Shown piece after piece: positions 18,060-26,387 of a stretch of 48,467 nucleotides of DNA. The DNA comes from Chloroflexota bacterium. Its GTDB lineage: Bacteria > Chloroflexota > Limnocylindria > Limnocylindrales > CSP1-4. The number at the start of each line of letters is the position of its first letter. Within the stretch, counting starts at the first letter, position 1. The notes under the pieces were generated by a model that saw only the letters and a program-made list of their open reading frames with translations, was not told where the DNA came from and made no database searches. The stretch spans positions 1-48,467 of the forward strand of contig JACPOU010000054.1 of assembly GCA_016191345.1 (NCBI GenBank), given 5' to 3'. Both the position numbers and the translations under genes were made by a program.

Positions 18060-18611
18060 TCAGGCAGACACGACGCCCAACAGCCGGCGCTCGAGCGCCC
18101 GCATCGCGTCGCCCTCGACGGGCTCGGCGTGGTCCCAGCCGCAGACGTGCAGCGCGCCGTGGGTCAGGAGGAGCCGCAGCTCGTCCGCCGCGGACCAGCG
18201 GACGTCGCCGGTCTGGCCGCCCCGGCCCTCGCGCGCCTGCTCGATTGCCCGCTCGACGCTGACCGCGATGTCCCCGAGGTGGAGGCGGGCGCGTGGGGGC
18301 AGAACGAACGAGGCCACGTGGCCGCCCCGCGTCGCCGCCCGACCCGGATGCGGCGGGAAGGCGCCCGGGTCGAGGAGCGGGAACGACAGGACGTCGGTGG
18401 GTCCCTCGTGCCCAAGGTGCGTCTCGTTCAGCCGCTCGAGCTCCTCGTCGTCGGCCAGCACGACCGAGATCGAGGCTTGCCCGGGGGCGCCGGCCGCATG
18501 GAGGGCGGCAGTGACCACGCGCGCCACCTCCGTCGAGGGCAGGATGCGCGGCACGCCCGGCCGGACCGTGACCTCGACCCGCCAGCCGCCGACAAGGATC
18601 GGGCGTGTCAC
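18060..18611 (-). CDS. ybeY: Endoribonuclease YbeY (16S rRNA maturation)
   Basis: This 183-residue metalloprotein acts in 16S rRNA 3'-end processing and ribosome quality control. The zinc site HGALHVCGWDH at residues 151-161 fits H-x3-H-x5-H, and PTDVLSFPL and LGDIAVSVERA are the other family blocks. The start is a GTG whose GTGA overlaps the pgpH stop; the frame is open far upstream but only as antisense or shadow sequence. It is the last gene of the rpsU-yqeY-pgpH-ybeY run, and pgpH-ybeY is a widespread pairing. Confidence 0.93.
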   Translation of the reverse strand: MTRPILVGGWRVEVTVRPGVPRILPSTEVARVVTAALHAAGAPGQASISVVLADDEELERLNETHLGHEGPTDVLSFPLLDPGAFPPHPGRAATRGGHVASFVLPPRARLHLGDIAVSVERAIEQAREGRGGQTGDVRWSAADELRLLLTHGALHVCGWDHAEPVEGDAMRALERRLLGVVSA

Positions 18612-20899
18612 CGCCGGTCGGATGGGCGGTCGCCGGTCCCGTGGTGCGCATTGCCGCTCGGCGAGCCGATGCCGCTCCCGCTCGGCAAGCCGCCGCCGCT
18701 CGGCGAACCGATGCCGCCCGCGCTCGGCGCCGACCCGCCGCCCGACGCGGAGCCGCCCCCGCCAGCCGCCGCCCGCCGAGCCTCGAGCTCCACGATCTTG
18801 CTCTGCGGGTAGGCCACCCGCTGGTGGTACATCCCGAGGAGCTGCTGGACGAAGGCCTCCTGGATCAGGTCGAGGTCGCGGAACGTCAGCTCGCACTCGT
18901 CGAACTGGCCGTCGTCCATCCGCTCCGCGATGATCCGCGCGACCATCGCCCGGATCGCCGCCTCGTCGCGGGAGGAGAGCGACCGGACGGACGCCTCGAC
19001 CCCGTCGGCGAGCATGATCAGGGCCGCCTCGCGGGACTGGGGCTTCGGCCCGGCGTGCCGGAATCGCCGGGGATCCACCGCCTCGGCTGCCTTCCGGCCC
19101 TCCTCGGTGCCGAGGCCGCCGAAGGGCGCGGCAGCCTCCTCGCGCGCCTTGGCGTAGAAGAAGCTGATCATCGCCGTGCCGTGGTGCTGGGGGATGAAGG
19201 CGATGAGGGCCTTCGGCAGCCGGGCCTGGTAGGCGACATCGATCCCGTCGGCGACGTGCTGCTTCAGGATCTGGGCCGAATCCTCGGGCTCCAGCTGGTC
19301 GTGGACGTTGTCGCCGCCGGCCTGGTTCTCGATGAAGGCCGTCGGGTTCGCAAGCTTCCCGATGTCGTGGTAGTAGGCCGCGACGCGGGTGATCAGCGGA
19401 TCCGCCCCGATGGCCTCGGCCGCCCGCTCGGCGAGGTTGCCGACCATCAGCGAGTGGTGATAGGTCCCCGGCGTCTCGATGAGAAGGCGGCGGAGCAGCG
19501 GCTGGGAAGGGTTCGCGAGCTCGAGGAGCTGGAACACGGTGAGGATCCCGAAGACGTTGCCGAGGACGGCAAAGGTCCCCACGGCCGCGACCGCGCCCCC
19601 GCCCGCGGAGAGCGCCGACGCCCCCCAGAGCTGGACGACGCCGGTCAGGTCCCGCTCGCCGAGCAGGGAGAAGGCCGTCACGACGAGGGCCTGCACGACG
19701 AACACGACCGCGCCCGCCTGCAGGAACGCCTGGAGCCGGTCGCCCCGGCGAACCGCGAGGATCCCGGCCAGGCCGCCCATGAAGACGTAGGCCGCGAACT
19801 CCGGCGAGGGCCCGTAGACCGTGCCGGCGACGACGGCGAGCACGGCCGCGACGATGACCGCGACCTCGGCGTCGAGGAGGACGGTGAGGAGGATCGGGAT
19901 CGCGGCCAGCGGCATGACGAACGGGAGCGCCGCCCGGCCGGCCGTCAGCTTCAAGGCGAACGTCGCGAAGAGCAGCAGCAGGCTGATGAGGACGAGGACG
20001 TTGGAGCGGTGCCAGAACGAGCGCCGGAAGCGCCAGATCCAGCCCAGCAGCAATCCCACCAGCAGCGCGTTGAGGACGAGCCAGCCGACGAGCCCGGTCA
20101 GGTCCGGGCTGGCATCGTCCAGCCCGAAGGCGGCGACCCGCGCCGCGTCGACCTCGGTGAGCTTCGTGCCGCCGCGGACGATGATCTCGCCCTGGAGGAC
20201 CTTCTCCTCCACGGGCTGCACCTCGGCCGCCCGGCGATCCCGCTCCTGCTGGGTGAGGACGGCGCTGAACGAGCTGTTGGCGATGACGAACGGCGCCATG
20301 AGCTCGGCGGCGAGCATCCGCTCGGCCTCGGACAGGCCGCCCGCCATCTGCTCCGAGAGACGGGACTTCGCGAGGGCGACCTCCGTGTCGCGGAGCTCCG
20401 TCCGCTCGATGTTGTCGAGGATCCGGACGGCTTCCGTCCGGAGCGGCAGCCAGCGCGCCGGGTCGAGGGCCAGGACCGTCGCCTGGCTGCCCTCGGACAG
20501 GTCGGCGACCGCACGTTCGAGGATGACGGTGCGCTGCTCGGGCGTTGTCTTGGCGTCGAAGGCGGTGTCGAGGCTTCGGACGCTCCGGTCGAAGGCGTCC
20601 GCCTGGGCCGCGGCGATCGTGATCGCGCGCTCGGTCGTGAAGTCGTACTGCGGCGGGACGTTGTCCGCCGCTGCCGCCCGAGCCTGTTCGGTCAGGACCG
20701 CGTTGGTGAACGTGAGGGCCTTCGGCGCGACGATGTCGGACGGCACGAGGTCGCCGACCTGGAGGCTGACGCGCTGCGGCGAGACGTCCGCGCCGAGGAT
20801 CGCGGTCATGGCGACGATGAGGGCGACGGCGGCCAGTGCCAGGCGGCCGGCCTCGCGTCGGGTCATCCGGACGGCATCGGCGCCGCGGTAGGCGAGCAT
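18608..20899 (-). CDS. pgpH: PgpH-like 7TM-HD domain phosphodiesterase
   Basis: The 763-residue membrane protein has one N-terminal membrane helix (LALAAVALIVAMTAILGADV), a long extracytoplasmic domain (about residues 45-290), about seven membrane helices (about 300-470) and a cytoplasmic HD domain. The HD site YYHDIGKLANP contains His511-Asp512, with PGTYHHSLMVGNLAERAA before it and FIPQHHGTAMISFFY after it. Members degrade cyclic di-AMP to pApA. The C-terminal 50 residues are a Gly/Ser/Pro repeat (SGGGSAPSAGGIGSPSGGG) that looks recently expanded. It starts 2 nt after the yqeY stop and overlaps ybeY by GTGA. Confidence 0.92.
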   Translation of the reverse strand: MLAYRGADAVRMTRREAGRLALAAVALIVAMTAILGADVSPQRVSLQVGDLVPSDIVAPKALTFTNAVLTEQARAAAADNVPPQYDFTTERAITIAAAQADAFDRSVRSLDTAFDAKTTPEQRTVILERAVADLSEGSQATVLALDPARWLPLRTEAVRILDNIERTELRDTEVALAKSRLSEQMAGGLSEAERMLAAELMAPFVIANSSFSAVLTQQERDRRAAEVQPVEEKVLQGEIIVRGGTKLTEVDAARVAAFGLDDASPDLTGLVGWLVLNALLVGLLLGWIWRFRRSFWHRSNVLVLISLLLLFATFALKLTAGRAALPFVMPLAAIPILLTVLLDAEVAVIVAAVLAVVAGTVYGPSPEFAAYVFMGGLAGILAVRRGDRLQAFLQAGAVVFVVQALVVTAFSLLGERDLTGVVQLWGASALSAGGGAVAAVGTFAVLGNVFGILTVFQLLELANPSQPLLRRLLIETPGTYHHSLMVGNLAERAAEAIGADPLITRVAAYYHDIGKLANPTAFIENQAGGDNVHDQLEPEDSAQILKQHVADGIDVAYQARLPKALIAFIPQHHGTAMISFFYAKAREEAAAPFGGLGTEEGRKAAEAVDPRRFRHAGPKPQSREAALIMLADGVEASVRSLSSRDEAAIRAMVARIIAERMDDGQFDECELTFRDLDLIQEAFVQQLLGMYHQRVAYPQSKIVELEARRAAAGGGGSASGGGSAPSAGGIGSPSGGGLPSGSGIGSPSGNAHHGTGDRPSDRR

Positions 20900-20901
20900 C
20901 G

Positions 20902-21396
20902 TCAGCTCTTCGCGGCCCCGCCGCCGGCAGCGTCATGGCCGGCCAGGTTCAGCCGCGCGAGTGCGGCGGCCACGAGCCCGCTCAGGACGCGGCCGTCGGC
21001 GCGGCCCTTCGTCCGCGGCGAGAGCCAGCCCATGACCCGGCCCATGTCGCGCGGCGAGGTCGCGCCGGTCTCACGCACGGCCTCGGCCACGAGCGCCTCG
21101 AGGTCCGCCGCGGACAGCTGCTCGGGGAGGAACGCGGAGAGGATCTCGATCTCCGCGGTCTCCTTCGCGACGAGGTCGGGTCGGTTGCCCTTCTCGAAGG
21201 CCTCGACGCTCTCGCGCCGGGTCTTGACCTCCTTCGCCAGGATGGCCGCGACCTCGTCGTCGGCGTACGTGCGGCGATCCCGCTTCTCGGCGTTGTAGAT
21301 CGCGTTCTCGGCCATGCGGAGGGTGTCGCGACGCAGCGCATCTCCCGACCGCATCGCGGCGGTCACCTCGACACGGAGCCGTTCTCGGAGCGTCAC
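20902..21396 (-). CDS. yqeY: GatB/YqeY domain protein
   Basis: The 164-residue protein starts MTLRERLRVEVTAAMRSGD, the usual YqeY N-terminus, followed by RRDTLRMAENAIYNAEK, EILSAFLPEQLS and DMGRVMGWLSPRTKGRADGRVL. The C-terminal part resembles the tRNA-binding tail domain of GatB; the family's role is unsettled but it is thought to bind tRNA. I chose the GTG at 21396 rather than one at 21408, because a GAGG lies about 10 nt upstream and the family consensus begins there. It lies between rpsU and pgpH in one operon. Confidence 0.9.
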   Translation of the reverse strand: MTLRERLRVEVTAAMRSGDALRRDTLRMAENAIYNAEKRDRRTYADDEVAAILAKEVKTRRESVEAFEKGNRPDLVAKETAEIEILSAFLPEQLSAADLEALVAEAVRETGATSPRDMGRVMGWLSPRTKGRADGRVLSGLVAAALARLNLAGHDAAGGGAAKS

Positions 21397-21433
21397 CGGT
21401 GATGGCACCTCGGGCGAGGAACGCCCAGGCCGA

Positions 21434-21619
21434 TCAGCCCTGGGGCGTTCGGGCGTTCTTCTTGCGCTTGGCTTCCTTGCGCTTCCGCTTCACGCTCGGC
21501 TTCTCGTAGTGCTCGCGACGGCGAGCCTCGGCGAGGATTCCCGACTGCTGGATCTTCTTGTTGAAGCGTCGCAGGGCGCTCTCGAACGTCTCGTTCTCGC
21601 CAACTCGGACTTCTGCCAA
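21434..21619 (-). CDS. rpsU: 30S ribosomal protein S21
   Basis: The 61-residue basic protein [37 protein letters not shown] is a clear bS21. The family usually begins Met-(Ala/Ser)-Glu-Val-Arg, which places the start at a TTG at 21619. GGAGG lies 11 nt upstream, and the GTG six codons earlier in frame overlaps that GGAGG and so cannot be the start. It is the first gene of the operon with yqeY, pgpH and ybeY. Confidence 0.93.
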   Translation of the reverse strand: MAEVRVGENETFESALRRFNKKIQQSGILAEARRREHYEKPSVKRKRKEAKRKKNARTPQG

Positions 21620-21790
21620 CTCCGGATTCACCTCCTCGGGCTGCTCGTGTCGTGTCCGCCGGCCGGTTCGGAGCCCTCCGAGACCGGGTGCGCCACCTCG
21701 CGCGGGACGCCGAAGGGCGCACCGGCCGCGAGAGCCGCCGGAGTGTCGCACAGGCGCGGGGAGGGGTCAAACGCCCGCCGAGGGGCGGAG

Positions 21791-21796
21791 TAGGCT
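21791..21796 (+). promoter_or_regulatory. -10 box, probably leaderless transcript
   Basis: TAGGCT ends 6 nt before the ATG at 21803 and no ribosome binding site fits between. The start codon would be at or next to the transcription start. Confidence 0.4.
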
Positions 21797-21802
21797 GCCC
21801 CG

Positions 21803-22198
21803 ATGCGTCGACGGTGGCTCCAGGGGTTCGCTCTCGGCGTGCTCTCCGGCGCCGTCCTCGACTTCGCCGGGCCGCTCGCGATCGCGCCCGCCGCCGTGGC
21901 GACCTGGTACGTCCTGCGTGGTGACCTGAAGCTGGCCGGCGCGTCCGGGGCGGCCGCGGGGGCGGGCCTGGGCCTGCTCGTGCCGCTCCTCCCGGACGCG
22001 GTCATCTGCGCCTCGGATGCCGCCTGCAGCTGGCCGAACCTCTCCGCCTGGATCGGCGCCGCAGTCGGCTTCATGATCCTCGGGGTGGGCCTGGCGCTGG
22101 CCGCGAACCCGAACCTGGCCGTGCGCGGCCTGCGGGACGATCCACCGCCCGGCGGGCGGCCTCGGCCGGCATCCGAGGACGATCCGCCCGCCGGCTGA
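21803..22198 (+). CDS. Small integral membrane protein, unknown function
   Basis: The 131-residue protein has three hydrophobic stretches: GFALGVLSGAVLDFAGPLAIAPAAVATWYVL, GAAAGAGLGLLVPLLPDAV and IGAAVGFMILGVGLALA. A Cys pair (VICASDAACSW) lies between the last two and could form an extracytoplasmic disulfide. The tail is Pro/Asp/Gly-rich and cytoplasmic. I recognise no family. It lies 28 bp upstream of the FabI-like gene, which has its own -10 box. Confidence 0.7.
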   Translation: MRRRWLQGFALGVLSGAVLDFAGPLAIAPAAVATWYVLRGDLKLAGASGAAAGAGLGLLVPLLPDAVICASDAACSWPNLSAWIGAAVGFMILGVGLALAANPNLAVRGLRDDPPPGGRPRPASEDDPPAG

Positions 22199-22213
22199 CG
22201 CCCGGTCGTCGGC

Positions 22214-22219
22214 TACGAT
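22214..22219 (+). promoter_or_regulatory. -10 box of the fabI-like gene, probably leaderless
   Basis: TACGAT is followed after 7 nt by the ATG at 22227. An in-frame ATG at 22218 overlaps the box itself, which argues that 22227 is the true start. Confidence 0.45.
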
Positions 22220-22226
22220 GCCCGCG

Positions 22227-23042
22227 ATGATGGGGTCGCTCGACGGCAGGACCGCGCTCGTGTTCGGCGTCGCGACGCGACACTCGATCGCCTGGGCCGT
22301 GGCGGAGCGCCTCCACGCCGAGGGGGCGCGGGTCGCGATCGTCTACCGCCGGCCGGAGTCGGCCCGGCGGATCGCGCCGCTGGTCCGGGCCATCGAGGCC
22401 CCGTTCGCGATGCCCTGCGACGTCCGTGACGACGCGGCCGTGGCCGCGGTCATGGACCGCGCCCGGGAGGCATTCGACGGCCGGCTCGACATCCTCGTCC
22501 ACGCCCTCGCGAACGCGCCGACGGCCGCGCTCATGGGCCGCTTCACCGACACGACCCGGCCTGACTTCCAGGCCGCCCTCGACGTCAGCGCCTACTCGCT
22601 CATCGCGCTGGCGCGGGCGGCAGAGCCGCTGCTCGTGCCGGGCTCCTCGATCGTGACCCTCACCGCGATCGCCTCGCGCCGGGTCGTGCCCGGCTACAAC
22701 GTCATGGGCGTCGCGAAGGCCGCCCTCGAGGCGTCGATGCGGCACCTCGCGGTGGAGCTCGGACCCGCCGGCGTCCGCGTCAACGCGATCTCGGCCGGCG
22801 CCGTCCGGACCGTCGCAGCGATGGCTGTCCCGGGCTTCCGGACGGTGTATCGCCAGGGCAAGGCACTCGCGCCGCTCCGCCGCGGGCTCACGAGCCGCGA
22901 CGTGGCGGGCGCGGTGGCATGGCTCGCCTCGGACGGCAGCGGCGCCGTCACCGGCCAGGTCATCGAGGTCGATGGCGGCTGGAGCGTTCTCGCCCTCACC
23001 GGGTCGCCGGCGCCGGAGGCGGTCACGGAGCGCCCGTCGTGA
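22227..23042 (+). CDS. fabI: Enoyl-[acyl-carrier-protein] reductase, FabI type
   Basis: This 271-residue short-chain dehydrogenase reduces trans-2-enoyl-ACP with NAD(P)H in fatty acid elongation. The cofactor loop GVATRHSIAWAVAERL is the atypical FabI version of the Rossmann glycine motif. SAYSLIALARAAEPLL, Tyr157 and Lys164 in YNVMGVAKAALEAS (Tyr-x6-Lys), and RVNAISAGAVRTVAAMAVPGF are FabI hallmarks. The Ala-Asn-Ala run after VHAL replaces the usual Ser-Ile-Ala-Phe. The stop overlaps the next start as GTGA, so it is coupled to an acyl-activating enzyme. The first ATG pair is 22227/22230; I use 22227. Confidence 0.88.
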   Translation: MMGSLDGRTALVFGVATRHSIAWAVAERLHAEGARVAIVYRRPESARRIAPLVRAIEAPFAMPCDVRDDAAVAAVMDRAREAFDGRLDILVHALANAPTAALMGRFTDTTRPDFQAALDVSAYSLIALARAAEPLLVPGSSIVTLTAIASRRVVPGYNVMGVAKAALEASMRHLAVELGPAGVRVNAISAGAVRTVAAMAVPGFRTVYRQGKALAPLRRGLTSRDVAGAVAWLASDGSGAVTGQVIEVDGGWSVLALTGSPAPEAVTERPS

Positions 23043-24769
23043 CGACCGCCCCGGCGACGCTGCTCGAGCTGCTCGATGACGCGGTGCGCCGATTCGGCGA
23101 CCGGCCGGCGCTCCGGATGCGCCGCGAGGACGGCACGCTGACGGCCTGGACGTACCGCGAGCTGGATCGGCGGACTCGGCTCGCGGCGTGGCGGCTGCGC
23201 GCCCTCGGGCTCGCACCGGGCGATCGACTCCTGACCTGGGCGCCGTCCTCGCCGGAGCTGGCCGCGGCCTACTTCGGGGCGATGCGGGCGCGGCTCGTGA
23301 TCGTCCCCCTCGATCTCCGGATGTCGATGGAGGCGATCGAAGGGATCGTCGCCGCGTCCGGGGCGCGGCACCTGCTGCTCGGGACGGGCCGCGACGCGCC
23401 CGATCCCCGCGATGCGCAGCTCGGGGACTTCCCGACCACGACCGTGGAGGCCATCACGGCCGATGCCGACGCCGGCGCCCCGCTGCCGGCGGACTGGGAC
23501 GCCCAGGTCCGCGAATGGGCGGAGCCCGAGCCGGCCGAGATCTGGGAGCTCGTCTTCACCTCGGGCACGACCGGTACGCCGAAGGGCGTCATGCTCGGCC
23601 ACGACAACGTCAGCGCCTCGATCGAGACGTTCCACCGGATCGTGCCCCGGATGGAGCACCGGATCGTCTCGCTCCTGCCGCTCTCCCACCTCCTCGAGCA
23701 GGCGGTCGGACTCTTCTATGCGCTCTCGGTCGGGGCGGACATCCTGTATGTCCGGAGCCGCAACCCGCGGGTCATCTTCGATGCCCTGCGCGAGCACCGG
23801 GTGACCTCGCTCATCGTCGTCCCCCAGGTCCTGGACCTCTTCTGGAGCGCGATCGAGCGCGAAGTCGAGAAGCGCGGCCGGACGCGCTCGTTCGGGCGCC
23901 TGCGTGCGGTCGCCCGCCGCCTTCCCCGGTGGGCCCGCCGGCGGCTCTTCGGGGGCGTCCATGCCCAGCTCGGTGGGCACTTCTCGCTCTTCGTCTCGGC
24001 GGGCGCCTTCCTCCCGCCGGCGCTCCAGCAGGCATGGGAGGACCTGGGCGTCACGGTCCTCCAGGGCTACGGTTCCACGGAGACCGGGACGGGGACGTGC
24101 ACGACGCTCGAGGACCACGAGCCGGGGACGGTCGGCCGGCCGCCGGCCGGCATCGACCTCCGGATCGCCGAGGACGGCGAGGTCCAGTTCCGCGGCCCCA
24201 CCCTGTTCCACGGCTACTGGCAGGCGCCCGCGCTCACGAAGGCGGCCTGGACCGCCGACGGCTGGTACCGGACGGGCGACATCGGCCACCTCGACGCCGC
24301 GGGTCGCCTCATCCTCTCGGGCCGCGCGAAGGACATCATCGTCCTGCCGAACGGCTTCAACGTGTACCCCGAGGACATCGAGAACGCCCTCCGGATCGAG
24401 GGCGTCCGGGACTCGGTCGTCCTCGAGACGAGCCCGGGGCGGATCGAGGCGATCCTGCTCGCTCCGGGGACGCACGGCCTGCCGCAGGGGGGCGACGTGC
24501 CGGGCGGCGGCGACGGCGCGGAAGCCGCGGACCCGGCGGCCGTCCGGGCCCGGATCGACGCCGCGGTGAAGGCGGCCAATGCCCGTCTGGGGCCGAACCA
24601 GCGGATCGCCGGCTGGCGACTGTGGCCGGACGGGGACTTCCCGCGCACGCACACGCTCAAGGTCAGGCGCGACCGGGTCCGCGCCTGGGCGAGCGTGGAG
24701 GTCCCGCTGCCCGTTGCCGGCGGCAGGGACGGTGGAGGCGAAGGCGGCGCGAGGCGTCCCTCGCGATAG
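23039..24769 (+). CDS. Long-chain acyl-CoA synthetase (AMP-binding, FadD-like)
   Basis: This 576-residue adenylate-forming enzyme activates a carboxylic acid to acyl-AMP and then acyl-CoA. Motifs are the P-loop TSGTTGTPKGVMLGH at about residues 174-188, YGSTETGTG as A5, WYRTGDIGHLDAAGRLILSGRAKD as A7-A8, and NGFNVYPEDIE. The C-terminal Lys region FPRTHTLKVRRD is present. The GTG start overlaps the FabI-like stop codon. Residues near ILLAPGTHGLPQGGDVPGGGDGAEAADP form an unusual Gly-rich insertion. The last 30 codons are duplicated downstream (see the repeat at 24676). The chain length preferred cannot be told. Confidence 0.9.
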   Translation: MTTAPATLLELLDDAVRRFGDRPALRMRREDGTLTAWTYRELDRRTRLAAWRLRALGLAPGDRLLTWAPSSPELAAAYFGAMRARLVIVPLDLRMSMEAIEGIVAASGARHLLLGTGRDAPDPRDAQLGDFPTTTVEAITADADAGAPLPADWDAQVREWAEPEPAEIWELVFTSGTTGTPKGVMLGHDNVSASIETFHRIVPRMEHRIVSLLPLSHLLEQAVGLFYALSVGADILYVRSRNPRVIFDALREHRVTSLIVVPQVLDLFWSAIEREVEKRGRTRSFGRLRAVARRLPRWARRRLFGGVHAQLGGHFSLFVSAGAFLPPALQQAWEDLGVTVLQGYGSTETGTGTCTTLEDHEPGTVGRPPAGIDLRIAEDGEVQFRGPTLFHGYWQAPALTKAAWTADGWYRTGDIGHLDAAGRLILSGRAKDIIVLPNGFNVYPEDIENALRIEGVRDSVVLETSPGRIEAILLAPGTHGLPQGGDVPGGGDGAEAADPAAVRARIDAAVKAANARLGPNQRIAGWRLWPDGDFPRTHTLKVRRDRVRAWASVEVPLPVAGGRDGGGEGGARRPSR

Positions 24770-25290
24770 CCGCGTTTCCGCCGCCTACTCCCCCGACGGG
24801 TGGTGGTTGTTGTTTCGGTCCAGTCGCGGGCCTCAAGTCGCCTCGGACGACGCGCGTCGTGCGGGGCGCCCCCCGGGTGGCCGGTTCGACGGCCCGCCCA
24901 TCGCGGCGCCGCGCCACCAACACTCGCCCGGCGAGTACGCGGCAGGAATCCGGGCGCAGCCGGATGCGCCCGCCGCCGAGATCCGGGTCCGCGCCTGGGC
25001 GAACGTGGAGGTCCCGCTGCCCGTTGCCGGCGGCGGCGCGGCCCGTGCACGCCGCGACAGTGCGGACCGCCCCTCGCCATGGCGGCGTTTCCGCCGCTTA
25101 CTCCCCCGACGAGTGGTGGTGGACGGTCGAGGTCGTGCCGGGCAGGCGAAGCCGCCGGCCGCGGGCGCGTCGTGCGTGGCGCCGGCCCTGTCGCGGGTCT
25201 GGCGGCCCGCGAGCGCCGATGCCGGGCTACCAATACTCGCCTGGCGAGTGCGCGGCAGAATCCGCGCCGGCGCGGCCGGAGTGCGACTCG
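24676..25290. repeat. Two diverged tandem copies of about 310 bp, including a gene end
   Basis: Copy one begins in the last 30 codons of the acyl-CoA synthetase, at GGGTCCGCGCCTGGGCGAGC (about 24676). Copy two begins near 24987 with GGGTCCGCGCCTGGGCGAAC and matches for about 50 bp. Both then share TTTCCGCCGC-TACTCCCCCGACG (24778, 25090) and a 15-bp palindrome ACTCGCC-n-GGCGAGT (24922-24936, 25235-25249). The rest has diverged. The region 24770-25367 holds no other gene. Confidence 0.8.
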
Positions 25291-25302
25291 GGCGGCCGCG
25301 CC

Positions 25303-25367
25303 GCGAGCCGCGAGCCGTGCCGCGTGCCGCGAGCCGCGAGCCGCGAGCGGTGCCCGACCGCCCGACC
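25303..25367. repeat. Short GAGCCGC simple repeat
   Basis: GAGCCGC/GTGCCGC words of about 7 bp recur some eight times between 25303 and 25355, immediately after the stop of the minus-strand gene at 25368. It is probably a slippage product with no coding role. Confidence 0.6.
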
Positions 25368-26027
25368 CTAGTTCGGGACGGGCACGCCCACGCCGAGCGT
25401 CGCCAGCGCCTCGGCGATCGCCGCGGTCCCGGAATCAGGGGAGCTCGACGGCGACCAGGTGAAGAAGACGACCGTCGATCCGACGACCCGGATCACGAAC
25501 CGCGAGTCGGTCGGGAACTGGACCCGGCCGATCCCGCTCGCGATGTAGGCGGCCTGCTCGGTCGCGGCGGCGGTGGCCGCGCCCGGGCTCGGGAACTCGT
25601 AGATGAGGATCAGGCCGCCCTGGACGTCGGCGGCGAGGATCGCGTGGACGAGGATCCGGGGCGCCGACGCGAAGCCCGCTGCCTCGGCCGGCCGGTAGGG
25701 CGTCACGGCGGCCTCGGCCTGGATGCCCTGGGCCGCGAGGGCCCTGATGACATCGCCCCGGGTGGCCTCGACGACGTCGCCCGCTGGACCCGCCGTGACC
25801 CCGGCCGGCGGGAACGTGGCGGAGCCGGCTGGCGCGCCCCTGCCGCTCGCGAGTGCCGCGACGACGAGCATCCCGAGGACCGCGAGGATCGAGATCGAGA
25901 GCGCGCGGCGGTTCCGGGACGGCTCCGGCTCGCCGGGCCCTGCGGCCGAGCCGGGCGTCGAGGTCCCGGCGTCGCCCTCCCCCGACTGAGGCGGCGCGGA
26001 GCCGGACGCGTCCGGGTGCCAGCTCAT
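25368..26027 (-). CDS. Membrane-anchored hypothetical protein
   Basis: The 219-residue protein has a Pro/Gly/Ser-rich cytoplasmic N-terminus (1-38), basic residues, one membrane helix (ALSISILAVLGMLVVAALA, about 42-60) and an external domain of about 150 residues. That domain has alternating strands (GGLILIYEFPSPGAATAAATEQAAYIASGIG..RFVIRVVGSTVVFFTWSP) but no family I recognise. The ATG overlaps the HIT gene stop as ATGA, so it is translated with that gene. It closes the dnaJ-prmA cluster. Confidence 0.75.
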   Translation of the reverse strand: MSWHPDASGSAPPQSGEGDAGTSTPGSAAGPGEPEPSRNRRALSISILAVLGMLVVAALASGRGAPAGSATFPPAGVTAGPAGDVVEATRGDVIRALAAQGIQAEAAVTPYRPAEAAGFASAPRILVHAILAADVQGGLILIYEFPSPGAATAAATEQAAYIASGIGRVQFPTDSRFVIRVVGSTVVFFTWSPSSSPDSGTAAIAEALATLGVGVPVPN

Positions 26028-26383
26028 CCCGGCGGCCACTGGAGGGCACGGCCGCCCATGAGGTGGAAGTGCAGGTGGTCCACCGTCTGGCCGCCCCACG
26101 CGCCGACGTTCGTCACGACCCGGTAGCCGCGATCCGCGATCCCCTCGCGCCGGGCGAGGTCCGCGGCCGTGGCGAAGATCCGGCCGAGCAGCGGGCCATG
26201 GGCCTCGGTCAGGTCGGCCGCAGACGGGATGTGCGCCTTCGACAGGACGAGGATGTGCGTCGGAGCCCGCGGGGCGATGTCGCGGATCGCGAGGATCGCG
26301 TCGTCCTCGTGCTCCCTCGTCGAGGGCAGCTCGCCGGCGACGATGCGGCAGAAGAGGCATCCCGGGTCGCGGTCAGCGGTCAT
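26024..26383 (-). CDS. HIT family (histidine triad) nucleotide hydrolase
   Basis: The 119-residue protein is a Hint/HinT-like nucleoside phosphoramidase or dinucleotide hydrolase. CLFCRIVAGELPS is the typical N-terminal Cys-x2-Cys start, HILVLSKAHIPS the middle strand, and the histidine triad is HLHFHLMGG with His103, His105 and His107. It acts in the cytoplasm on nucleotide-amine or related bonds. It overlaps the downstream anchored protein by ATGA and lies 4 bp after a DUF2269-like gene. Confidence 0.93.
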   Translation of the reverse strand: MTADRDPGCLFCRIVAGELPSTREHEDDAILAIRDIAPRAPTHILVLSKAHIPSAADLTEAHGPLLGRIFATAADLARREGIADRGYRVVTNVGAWGGQTVDHLHFHLMGGRALQWPPG

Positions 26384-26387
26384 CGGA

